A DNA stretch of 30,838 nt from an uncultured Bacilli bacterium (GTDB taxonomy: Bacteria; Bacillota_I; Bacilli_A; RF39; UBA660), in the NCBI GenBank assembly GCA_934101275.1, contig CAKOQM010000011.1:1-30838 (forward strand), given 5' to 3'. The position numbers were made by a program, and so were the translations under genes. Within the stretch, counting starts at the first letter, position 1; the number at the start of each line of letters is the position of its first letter. Below the pieces are notes generated by a model. The model saw nothing but the letters and a program-made list of their open reading frames with translations, ran no database searches and was not told the origin of the DNA. Below are positions 1 to 6,965 of this stretch, piece after piece.

Positions 1-255
1 AGAGAAAGATGGGTGACAATAATGACAATGGATGAGTATATGAATGCTCTTTTAAGTGATGAAGTGATGAACGAAGAGCGTGGTATGTTTAAAAAGGCTC
101 GTGAGTATGGTCGTGAAGAAGGAATTGATGTTGGCAAAAAAGAAGAACGTATCCTAATAGCCAAAGAACTTTTAAAAATGAACTTTTCTTTAGAAAAGAT
201 TTCTATTGCCACAGGACTTTCTAAAGAAGAATTAGAAAAAATGGGTAGTTTTTAA
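1..255 (+). CDS. Rpn-family nuclease/transposase-like protein, C-terminal part (cut by window edge)
   Basis: The frame is open from base 1, so the gene begins outside the window; the GTG at 13 is probably internal. What remains is a charged helical stretch rich in Glu/Lys (EEGIDVGKKEE) followed by a short helix-turn-helix-like end (IATGLSKEELEKM). This tail is typical of Rpn-type (PD-(D/E)XK nuclease family transposase) proteins, whose catalytic domain would lie upstream and cannot be seen. These proteins are linked to recombination and DNA cleavage and often vary in copy number. The gene is followed by its own terminator at 269-306. The family call rests only on the tail pattern, so confidence is moderate. 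Confidence 0.6.
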   Translation, partial: RERWVTIMTMDEYMNALLSDEVMNEERGMFKKAREYGREEGIDVGKKEERILIAKELLKMNFSLEKISIATGLSKEELEKMGSF

Positions 256-268
256 ATAAATTAAAGGT

Positions 269-306
269 AAAAGATTGAATAATTAAGTTTATTTAATCTT
301 TTATTT
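269..306 (+). terminator. Intrinsic terminator after the Rpn-like gene
   Basis: A 14-bp stem (269-282 with 289-302, one G-U pair) encloses a 6-nt loop and runs into a T-rich tract. It lies 14 bases after the stop codon of the Rpn-like gene. Confidence 0.7.
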
Positions 307-399
307 TAAAAATATCAAAATAAATTGAAAAGTAATAAATATTAAAATAAAGAGTTATGATACTTACTGTTGTTTGGTATGACCTAAATTTCCAATAAA

Positions 400-428
400 T
401 TTACATTGTTTTAAATTCATGATAGAAT
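400..428 (+). promoter_or_regulatory. Putative sigma-A promoter for the 452 gene
   Basis: TTTACA at 400-405 and TAGAAT at 423-428 are separated by 17 bases, just upstream of a GAGGT ribosome binding site near 440. The preceding transcript ends at 306, so a promoter is expected here. Confidence 0.5.
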
Positions 429-451
429 AAAGTTGGATTTGAGGTATTATT

Positions 452-1132
452 ATGGCTTTAGAAGAAAAAAAGTTTGCCAGTGGAATGTGCTTTTACAAAA
501 TGTTTTGGATTTTTTTAGTAGGTTGTGTTTTTGGTGCTTATTATGAAGAAATTTTAAATTTAGTTATACATTTTCACTATCATCATGAACTTGTTTGGCA
601 ACTAAGAAGGGGTGTTATATATGGACCTATTAGTCCAATTTATGGTATGGGTGCTGTTTTAATGATTTCTATCTTAGGAAGAAAAAAAAGACCTGATTAC
701 ATGACTATTTTTTATGGAGCTTTACTTGGCGGAGGTTTTGAATATCTTATTTCTTTTTTGCAAGAGACTTTTTTAGGAACCGTTAGTTGGGATTATACAA
801 ATGAATTTTTAAATATCAATGGTCGTACAACTATTCCTTATGCTTTTGTTTGGGGGTTACTGGCTCTTTTACTGGTTAAAGTGGTTTATCCTTTAATATC
901 TAACATTGTTGAGTCTTTTCCTATTAAATTTGGGACGATTCTTACCAAAACATTATTAGTTATTTTAATAGCTGATTTTATTGTGTCATGGGGTGCTCTT
1001 ATAAGACAAACTTTAAGACATAATGGGATAGAACCTATTAGTTTTGTGGGTGGATTTTTTGATACTTATTATCCAGATGAAAAACTAAAAGAAAGCTATA
1101 CAAATATGGTAATTATTGAGGTGCAAAAATGA
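452..1132 (+). CDS. Multi-pass membrane protein, putative ABC-transporter type IV family (PF06541-like)
   Basis: A 226-residue integral membrane protein with about five hydrophobic segments (roughly 14-34, 70-90, 95-110, 128-150 and 170-190). The pattern IYGPISPIYGMGA around residues 56-68, and the Trp-Asp-Tyr stretch (SWDYTNEFLNINGR) near 113-126, fit the family annotated as putative ABC-transporter permease (PF06541, CmpB-like). Despite that name no ATPase partner is nearby and the true role is unknown. Its stop codon overlaps the ATG of the downstream glycosyltransferase by 4 bases (ATGA), so the two are translationally coupled and may act together in making or exporting an envelope glycan. 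The family call is fairly firm; the function is not. Confidence 0.7.
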   Translation: MALEEKKFASGMCFYKMFWIFLVGCVFGAYYEEILNLVIHFHYHHELVWQLRRGVIYGPISPIYGMGAVLMISILGRKKRPDYMTIFYGALLGGGFEYLISFLQETFLGTVSWDYTNEFLNINGRTTIPYAFVWGLLALLLVKVVYPLISNIVESFPIKFGTILTKTLLVILIADFIVSWGALIRQTLRHNGIEPISFVGGFFDTYYPDEKLKESYTNMVIIEVQK

Positions 1133-2292
1133 TCGCTTGGGTTTCTTTGGTCTTTTTTTTATTAGGCTTATTTCTCTCTACTTTGATTGGTATTCTTCTA
1201 AAAAAAGATGAACCTTTAAAGAAAAAAGCAAGGAAAGCTCCTGAAAGGATAGCTATTTTAATACCGGCTCGTAACGAATCTAAAGTTATTGAAAGTCTTC
1301 TTACCTCTATTGAAAATCAGTCATCTTCTATTTTAAAAGATGTTTATGTCATCGTGGAAGACGAACAAGATAAAACAGTAGATATTGTCAAAAAACATCA
1401 TATGAATTATTTTGTACGGCAAAATCTAAAGTTAAAAACTAAGGGCTATGCTTTACAAGAAATGATAGAGTATTTATGCCATCAAAACAAAATATATGAT
1501 ATGTATTTTATTTTTGATGCTGATAATATTTTAGATAAAGATTATTTAAAATATATGATGGAAGATTATCTTAATGGTTACGATATTTCTACAGGTTACC
1601 GAGCTTTAAAAAATAAGAAAAGTTATTTTCCTATCTGTGCCGGACTCACTTTTACTTTTGTAAATGGTTTTCGTAATCAAAAGGGTGCTAAGATTTTATC
1701 TGGAACAGGCTATTATATCAGTGGAGAATACATTCAAAAATGGCAAACGTTTCCTTTTCATTCTTTGACAGAAGATTATGAAAGTTCTTTATATTACACA
1801 TTAGAAAATATTTCCGTTCATTATAATGCTAAAGCTAAATTTTATGATGAACAACCGGAAGATTATCAAAAAAGTATTAAACAAAGAAGTCGTTGGATAA
1901 AAGGCTATTTTCAAAATTATTTTTATTATCACAAATTATTAAAAGCTAAATTAAAAGAAAATCCTTCTAATAAAGGAGCAATTACGCAAATGTATTTAGG
2001 AATTATTCCTTATTTGTGCTATCTTTTTGGTTTTGTTTTTTTAATAATATATTTAACAGGTTTTAAAAGTATTATTTTTCTTCCAATTCTGTTTTATCTT
2101 ATCTTTTTTCTTTGTACGATTTATTATTTATATTTATTTCAAAAAGAAACGAAATTAAGTAAAAAATTATATTTTCAAGTTTTGTTTTATCATCCAATAT
2201 TTATGTTTTCTTATTTACATGCCTTTTTAAGATGCTTAATTCATCCAAGCTTAGGTTGGGAAGAAATTAAACATGAAAAAAATAAAGAATAG
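1129..2292 (+). CDS. Processive family 2 glycosyltransferase, membrane-anchored
   Basis: A 387-residue GT2 enzyme of the hyaluronan synthase/IcaA type, expected to transfer sugars from an NDP donor to a growing polysaccharide at the membrane. An N-terminal membrane segment (about 4-24) precedes a GT-A domain starting at IAILIPARNESKVI. The visible catalytic residues are the DxD pair D130/D132 (FDADN), the acceptor-side TED motif (E215, D216) and QRSRW at 252-256, the QxxRW signature of processive enzymes. Three or four membrane spans follow from about 285 to 375. A GAGGTG ribosome binding site lies inside the end of the upstream membrane gene, with which it overlaps by 4 bases. No other polysaccharide genes are adjacent, so the product is not predictable. 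Confidence 0.85.
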   Translation: MIAWVSLVFFLLGLFLSTLIGILLKKDEPLKKKARKAPERIAILIPARNESKVIESLLTSIENQSSSILKDVYVIVEDEQDKTVDIVKKHHMNYFVRQNLKLKTKGYALQEMIEYLCHQNKIYDMYFIFDADNILDKDYLKYMMEDYLNGYDISTGYRALKNKKSYFPICAGLTFTFVNGFRNQKGAKILSGTGYYISGEYIQKWQTFPFHSLTEDYESSLYYTLENISVHYNAKAKFYDEQPEDYQKSIKQRSRWIKGYFQNYFYYHKLLKAKLKENPSNKGAITQMYLGIIPYLCYLFGFVFLIIYLTGFKSIIFLPILFYLIFFLCTIYYLYLFQKETKLSKKLYFQVLFYHPIFMFSYLHAFLRCLIHPSLGWEEIKHEKNKE

Positions 2293-2308
2293 AAGACTCT
2301 TTATTTTT
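2281..2308. terminator. Bidirectional terminator between the glycosyltransferase and DUF1540 genes
   Basis: A perfect 8-bp stem (2281-2288 with 2298-2305) has T-rich runs on both strands. It begins inside the last codons of the glycosyltransferase and includes the stop codon of the convergent DUF1540 gene. Confidence 0.65.
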
Positions 2309-2444
2309 CTTCGAAACTTTGACAAGTAGTTTTAAAGTTATCTTGACCTATTAAAATAGAGCCTAGAATACATCTTTGCTTTCCTGCATTAAAATATTTG
2401 CAATTGGACACTGTACATTTGATTTCTTGATTAAAATAATTCAT
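2301..2444 (-). CDS. DUF1540 domain protein (small Cys-rich, putative metal-binding)
   Basis: A 47-residue protein with Cys at 10, 15, 25 and 41, in the spacing CTVSNC-x9-C-x15-C. This matches the DUF1540 family, whose members are thought to bind a metal through four cysteines; no cellular role is established. The longer open frame reaching 2537 is not used: ATG at 2444-2442 is preceded by AGGGTG at a good distance, and the extra upstream residues are low-complexity hydrophobic. The gene is divergent from a 47-residue peptide gene and shares with it a perfect palindrome at 2464-2490. It converges on the glycosyltransferase gene through a shared terminator. Confidence 0.75.
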   Translation of the reverse strand: MNYFNQEIKCTVSNCKYFNAGKQRCILGSILIGQDNFKTTCQSFEEK

Positions 2445-2463
2445 TTCTTTCACCCTTATTAAA

Positions 2464-2490
2464 ATGTATAAAAAAGAATATTTTATACAT
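2464..2490. repeat. Perfect inverted repeat between divergent small genes (possible operator/shared promoter)
   Basis: Two 10-bp arms (ATGTATAAAA and TTTTATACAT) flank a 7-base spacer. The element lies about midway between the start codons of the DUF1540 gene (2444) and the small plus-strand gene (2510). Each arm contains a -10-like TATA sequence, so it could be a symmetric regulator site or part of a two-way promoter. Confidence 0.5.
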
Positions 2491-2509
2491 AATAACTTTA
2501 GGTGATACA

Positions 2510-2653
2510 ATGAAAAATTTAGGACCACTAGAAACAAGTAAAAGTAAATATGATAAAAATAACCTTTTAAATCATTTTGCTAACATGCAAGTTTCTTATA
2601 AGGATGATATTAAAATAATTCGAAATATTGGTACAGGACCAACCTGTTTATAA
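2510..2653 (+). CDS. Small protein of unknown function (47 aa)
   Basis: A 47-residue open frame starting MKNLGPLETSKSKYDKNNLL and ending GTGPTCL. It has AGGTG ribosome binding sequence 5 bases before the ATG and is followed directly by an intrinsic terminator at 2652-2675. Being bracketed by a binding site and a terminator argues that it is a real gene. It has no membrane segment or signal peptide and a single Cys one residue from the C-terminus. I do not recognise a family. It is divergent from the DUF1540 gene and probably co-regulated with it through the palindrome at 2464-2490. Confidence 0.6.
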   Translation: MKNLGPLETSKSKYDKNNLLNHFANMQVSYKDDIKIIRNIGTGPTCL

Positions 2654-2675
2654 AGAGATTTTTTCTCTTTTTTTA
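2652..2675 (+). terminator. Intrinsic terminator after the small gene
   Basis: An AAAGAGA/TCTCTTT hairpin followed by a run of T starts within the stop codon of the 47-residue gene and separates it from ackA. Confidence 0.7.
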
Positions 2676-2726
2676 ATGGTAAAATGCCCCTTTTTCTGAT
2701 ATATTATATATAGGAGTTGAAAAATT

Positions 2727-3929
2727 ATGAAAATATTATCAGTAAATGCTGGTTCATCTTCATTAAAGTTTACAGCTTATGAGATGCCAGAAGAAAAGGT
2801 TTTGATGAGTGGATACTTTGAAAGAATAGGTATTTCTGGAAGTTTTTATACAATTAAGTATAATGGTATGAAAGAAAAAAAAGAAGTCGAATTAAAAAGT
2901 CATACCGATGCTTTTTCTTTACTCATCGAGGAATTATTAAATCATAAAATTGTTGAGAGTTTAGATGAAATTAAAGGTATTGGACATCGTGTTGTTCAAG
3001 GTGCTGATCACTATAACAAAAGCGTTGTTGCAACCGATGAAGTTATTGAAGATATTGCTTCTTTAAGTTCTCTTGCACCATTACATAATCCTGCTGCTGT
3101 TTTAGGTATTAAAGCGGCTAAAGAAGTTGTACCGGGTGCCACAGAAGTTGTTGTTTTTGATACCGCTTTCCATCAAACAATGAAAGAAGAAAATTATTTA
3201 TATGCTCTTCCTATGGAATGGTATCAAAAATATGGAGTAAGAAAATATGGCGCTCATGGTACGAGTCACCGTTATATTGCGGAGTATATGGCCAAAAAAT
3301 TAGGACGTGATGATTTAAAACTTATTATTTGTCATATTGGTTCTGGAGCAAGTATTACCGCGACAAAAGATGGTAAATGTATCAATACATCTATGGGATT
3401 CACACCCAACGCGGGTCTTATTATGGGCACACGTTCAGGTGATATTGATGCGACAATTATTCCTTACATTATGGAAAAAACAGGCTTGAGTACCGAAGAA
3501 ATCAATCACGTTTTAAACAAAGAAAGCGGAGTTTATGCTTTATCAAATGGTTTTAGTGATATGCGTGATATTTATGACCGTTGCAAATCAAAAGAACCGA
3601 ATGCTTTAAAAGTTATGGATATGTTTACAAGACGAATTGTTGATTATATTGCTAAATATTATTTTGAACTAGAAGGATGCGATGCCATTATCTTAACGGC
3701 TGGTGTTGGTGAAAATGGGGCTTATGAGCGTAAAGAAATTTTAAATAAGTTAAAATTCATGGGGGTTAAATGTGATTATGAATTTAATGAACAAATAGCT
3801 AGTTACCATGACATTCATGAAGGTAAGATTACTACAGATGATTCTACTATCGATGTTTATGTCGTACCAACGAATGAAGAAGTTATGATTGCCCGTGATG
3901 CTTTCTCATATGCTAAGGAAAATAAATAA
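2727..3929 (+). CDS. ackA: Acetate kinase
   Basis: Catalyses reversible phosphate transfer between acetyl phosphate and ADP, giving ATP and acetate in fermentative metabolism (cytoplasm). The 400 residues match the usual family length. Visible signatures are VNAGSSSLKF at 6-15, GHRVVQGA with R88 in the substrate pocket, FDTAFHQT with catalytic D145, the HGTSHRYI stretch, GSGAS, the MGTRSGDID loop and the TAGVGENG nucleotide-binding segment near the C-terminus. It starts at an ATG preceded by TAGGAG. The usual partner pta is not in the window; the downstream neighbour is a DHH phosphoesterase 24 bases on, likely co-transcribed. Confidence 0.97.
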   Translation: MKILSVNAGSSSLKFTAYEMPEEKVLMSGYFERIGISGSFYTIKYNGMKEKKEVELKSHTDAFSLLIEELLNHKIVESLDEIKGIGHRVVQGADHYNKSVVATDEVIEDIASLSSLAPLHNPAAVLGIKAAKEVVPGATEVVVFDTAFHQTMKEENYLYALPMEWYQKYGVRKYGAHGTSHRYIAEYMAKKLGRDDLKLIICHIGSGASITATKDGKCINTSMGFTPNAGLIMGTRSGDIDATIIPYIMEKTGLSTEEINHVLNKESGVYALSNGFSDMRDIYDRCKSKEPNALKVMDMFTRRIVDYIAKYYFELEGCDAIILTAGVGENGAYERKEILNKLKFMGVKCDYEFNEQIASYHDIHEGKITTDDSTIDVYVVPTNEEVMIARDAFSYAKENK

Positions 3930-3953
3930 ACAAAGTAGAATCAGGTGATCTAG

Positions 3954-4928
3954 ATGAATACAAACATCATGAAAAAAATATTAAAAAAAATTAAGCAATA
4001 CGACACGATTGTGTTGGCTCGCCATATCGGTCCTGATCCGGATGCCATTTGTAGTCAACTTGCTCTACGCGATGCTATTTTAGAAAAATACCCTAAAAAA
4101 CATGTTTATGCGGTAGGAACAGGTGTTTCCAAATTTAAAAAGTATGGCCTTTTAGATAGAGTGGCCGTGGAAAATTTAAAAAACGCTTTGTTGATTACTT
4201 TAGATGTTCCTAATTTTTACCGGGTAGATGGTGTGGAAAACTTTAAATACAAAGAAGTTATCAAAATAGACCATCATCCTTTTGAAGAAGATTTCGGGGG
4301 TATAGAATGGATTAATGATACGGCATCTAGTACGTGTCAAATGATTACTGAACTTCTATTGATGAGTAATTTTGATATCTCTTTAAAAGTGGCTGAAAAT
4401 TTGTTTTTAGGCATTGTTTCGGATAGTGATCGTTTCTTACTGAGTTATACTTCTATAGACACATTTGATATTGTTACTAAATTACTAAAAAGAACCCATC
4501 TTGATTTTACCAAATGTTATGAAAAGCTTTACGAACGTCCTTTAGAAGAAGTGCGCTTTCGAGGATTTTTGGCCTCTACCATGAAGATGACCGATAATGG
4601 TTTTGCGTATGCTTTAATATCCGACGACGATATAAAAAAGTATGGAGTTGACTCATCGACTGCCTCTAATATGATTAATGATTTTAATTTTATGAAAAAC
4701 ATTTATGTTTGGACTTTTGTAACGTTTGATGCCAAGCAAGAAATTTATAAAGTAAATATTCGGAGTAAGGGACCTGTTATTAATGAGATTGCTTCTCGTT
4801 ATCATGGGGGCGGCCATAAAATGGCTTCTGGGGTTCGAACAAAGAGTAAAGAAGATATAGACAATTTATTAAAAGATTTAGATGAGATTTGTCAAAATTA
4901 TAAAAAAGATATTTTAAAAATAAAATAG
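3954..4928 (+). CDS. nrnA: DHH-family phosphoesterase, NrnA type (oligoribonuclease / pAp phosphatase)
   Basis: A 324-residue DHH/DHHA1 protein. NrnA enzymes degrade nano-RNAs (2-5 nt) and dephosphorylate 3'-phosphoadenosine 5'-phosphate using Mn2+. Motifs seen: HIGPDPDA with H24, D28 and D30; the LDVPN aspartate; D106-H107-H108-P109; VSDSDRF; and the DHHA1 substrate-binding loop HGGGHKMASG from 284. Length and motif order are as in Bacillus NrnA. The ATG has AGGTGAT upstream, and the gene follows ackA closely. A strong terminator lies right after the stop. Other DHH family members (such as GdpP or RecJ) are larger or have extra domains. Confidence 0.9.
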   Translation: MNTNIMKKILKKIKQYDTIVLARHIGPDPDAICSQLALRDAILEKYPKKHVYAVGTGVSKFKKYGLLDRVAVENLKNALLITLDVPNFYRVDGVENFKYKEVIKIDHHPFEEDFGGIEWINDTASSTCQMITELLLMSNFDISLKVAENLFLGIVSDSDRFLLSYTSIDTFDIVTKLLKRTHLDFTKCYEKLYERPLEEVRFRGFLASTMKMTDNGFAYALISDDDIKKYGVDSSTASNMINDFNFMKNIYVWTFVTFDAKQEIYKVNIRSKGPVINEIASRYHGGGHKMASGVRTKSKEDIDNLLKDLDEICQNYKKDILKIK

Positions 4929-4933
4929 ACGAA

Positions 4934-4975
4934 ATTCTACAGATACCAGGTTTATCTGTAGTTTTTCTTTTTAAG
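4934..4975 (+). terminator. Intrinsic terminator after nrnA
   Basis: A 9-bp perfect stem (CTACAGATA/TATCTGTAG) with a 7-base loop, followed by TTTTTCTTTTT. Confidence 0.85.
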
Positions 4976-4991
4976 AAAACGCGCTTCTTCC

Positions 4992-5021
4992 TTGAAAAAA
5001 AGGGCGTTTTAATGGTATACT
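4992..5021 (+). promoter_or_regulatory. Sigma-A promoter of parE-parC
   Basis: TTGAAA at 4992-4997 and TATACT at 5016-5021 are separated by 18 bases. They lie after the nrnA terminator and 35 bases before the parE start. Confidence 0.7.
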
Positions 5022-5055
5022 GGACTAGGTTTAGAAACTTTAGAGAGGTGATAAT

Positions 5056-6957
5056 ATGGCATATGATGAACATTCCATTAAAATTTTAGAAGGTCTTGAA
5101 GCAGTTCGTAAAAGACCAGGTATGTATATTGGTTCGACAGATAAAAGAGGTATGCACCATTTAGTTTGGGAAATTGTCGATAACTCTATTGATGAAATTA
5201 TTAATGGTTATGGCGATACGATTAAAATTGTGATGCACAAAGACGGTTCTATCACTGTTTCTGATAATGGTCGTGGTGTCCCTATTGGAATGCATGAAAG
5301 CGGTAAAAGTACGCCGGAAGTTATTTATACGGTTTTACATGCTGGTGGTAAATTTGAAAATGCCGGTTATAAAGTATCAGGTGGACTTCACGGGGTTGGA
5401 GCCAGTGTTGTCAATGCTTTATCTACTTATATGGAAGTTACGATTTGTCGAGAAGGAAAAATTAGCCAAATTGAATTTGAAAAGGGTGGACACGTTAAAA
5501 CGCCTCTACATCAAATTGGCGAAACTAAAAAAACGGGAACAAGTGTTACTTTTTTACCCGATAAAGAAATATTTAAAAATTGTAATTTTTCTTTTACGAC
5601 CATTTGTGAAAGAATGCAAGAAAGTGCATTTTTACTTTCCAATGTAACGATTGAAATTATTGACGAAGAAGATAATTTAAGTAACAAATACCATTATGAA
5701 AACGGGATTATTTCATTCGTGGAATACATCAATGAAAATAAGGGTCCTTTAAGTAAAGTCATTCATTTTGATAATGTTAAAAGTAAGATTGAAGTTGATA
5801 TTGCTATGCAATATACCGATTCTTATAATGAACAAATTTTATCATTTGTTAACAACGTTAAAACGAGTGACGGTGGTACGCATGAAGTCGGGTTTAAAAC
5901 GGGTATCACGAAAGCCTTTAATGATTATGTGAAAAATAATAACGTTTTAAAAGGTAAAGATGTTTCTTTAGATGGTAGTGATGTAAGAGAAGGACTTACC
6001 GCGGTTATCTCAGTTAAAATTCCTGAAGAACTTTTACAATTTGAAGGTCAAACAAAAGGAAAACTAGGTACTCCAGAAGCAAGAAGTGCTGTCGAAGGCG
6101 TCACTTATGAAAGTTTAAAATTCTTTTTAGAAGAAAATAAAGATACCGCTTTAAGTATTTTAGAAAAAGCTCAGAAAAGTAAAATGGCGCGTGAAGCAGC
6201 TCGTAAAGCTCGTGAAAGTGTTCGTAAAGGAACGACAAAGAGTAATAAAGAAAGAGTTCTTAGTGAGAAACTTGCTAAAGCAACGGGTAAAAACTTTATG
6301 AAAAATGAACTTTTCTTGGTCGAAGGAGATAGTGCCGGTGGTTCTGCTAAATCGCATCGTAACCGCGAAACCCAAGCCATTTTGCCTCTTCGTGGTAAAG
6401 TATTAAACTGTGAAAAAGCCAGTAGCAAAGATATTGAAGGAAATGCTGAATTAAGACAACTTGAGTATGCGATTGGCGCCGGTCTTGGAGCCGACTTTGA
6501 TTATAAAGAAAGTAATTATGGCAAAATCATCATCATGACCGATGCCGATGTCGATGGCTCACATATCCAAATTTTATTAATCACTTTCTTTTACCGTTTT
6601 ATGCGTCCTTTAATTGAACAAGGTATGCTTTATATCGCGACACCTCCTTTATACTCTATTGAAACGGGTAAGGGTAAAGAATATATTGCCACCGATGAAG
6701 AATTAGAAGAAAGAAAAAAGACTTTAAAAGGTAATTATAAAATTCAAAGATTTAAAGGTCTTGGTGAAATGGATGCCAGCGAACTTTATGAAACAACGAT
6801 GGACCCACATAACAGAAGACTTTTAAGAGTAACTTTAACCGATGCGGCGATTGCCGAAAAAAGAATCCATGTTTTAATGGGCGACGAAGTAACACCAAGA
6901 AAAGAATGGATTAATGAAAATGTCGACTTTACCTTAGAAGATGACTTTAGAAAGTAG
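5056..6957 (+). CDS. parE: DNA topoisomerase IV subunit B
   Basis: ATPase subunit of topoisomerase IV, which decatenates daughter chromosomes together with ParC. The GHKL ATPase comes first: E39 in WEIVDNSIDE is the expected catalytic base, D70 sits in SDNGRGVP, and GGLHGVGASVVNALS is the ATP lid. The transducer domain follows, then the TOPRIM domain with E423-GDSAGGSAK and the metal-binding D496/D498/D500 (DADVDGSH). It was assigned to ParE rather than GyrB by the Gram-positive ParE-like stretches SFVNNVKTSDGGTHEVG and LQFEGQTKGKLGTPEARS, and by the ParC-type partner. The ATG is preceded by GAGAGGTGA. parC follows after 8 bases in the same operon. The segment SAKSHRNRETQAILP departs slightly from the common SAKQGRDR form. 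Confidence 0.93.
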   Translation: MAYDEHSIKILEGLEAVRKRPGMYIGSTDKRGMHHLVWEIVDNSIDEIINGYGDTIKIVMHKDGSITVSDNGRGVPIGMHESGKSTPEVIYTVLHAGGKFENAGYKVSGGLHGVGASVVNALSTYMEVTICREGKISQIEFEKGGHVKTPLHQIGETKKTGTSVTFLPDKEIFKNCNFSFTTICERMQESAFLLSNVTIEIIDEEDNLSNKYHYENGIISFVEYINENKGPLSKVIHFDNVKSKIEVDIAMQYTDSYNEQILSFVNNVKTSDGGTHEVGFKTGITKAFNDYVKNNNVLKGKDVSLDGSDVREGLTAVISVKIPEELLQFEGQTKGKLGTPEARSAVEGVTYESLKFFLEENKDTALSILEKAQKSKMAREAARKARESVRKGTTKSNKERVLSEKLAKATGKNFMKNELFLVEGDSAGGSAKSHRNRETQAILPLRGKVLNCEKASSKDIEGNAELRQLEYAIGAGLGADFDYKESNYGKIIIMTDADVDGSHIQILLITFFYRFMRPLIEQGMLYIATPPLYSIETGKGKEYIATDEELEERKKTLKGNYKIQRFKGLGEMDASELYETTMDPHNRRLLRVTLTDAAIAEKRIHVLMGDEVTPRKEWINENVDFTLEDDFRK

Positions 6958-6965
6958 GTGACGAG

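Noticed and set aside
1..255. Rpn-like fragment as evidence of an insertion sequence
   Set aside because: No inverted or direct repeats flank it, and it is cut by the window edge; the transposase name is historical for this nuclease family.
4833..4840. GTTCGAAC as a tRNA T-loop
   Set aside because: It lies inside the nrnA coding frame with no surrounding cloverleaf arms; no tRNA was found in the window.
6160..6428. Minus-strand open frames inside parE, and similar ones at 4780-5073, 8300-8548, 14644-14880, 24583-24861, 28518-28745 and 30617-30832
   Set aside because: They lie opposite clear genes, lack ribosome binding sites and have compositions expected of antisense shadows.
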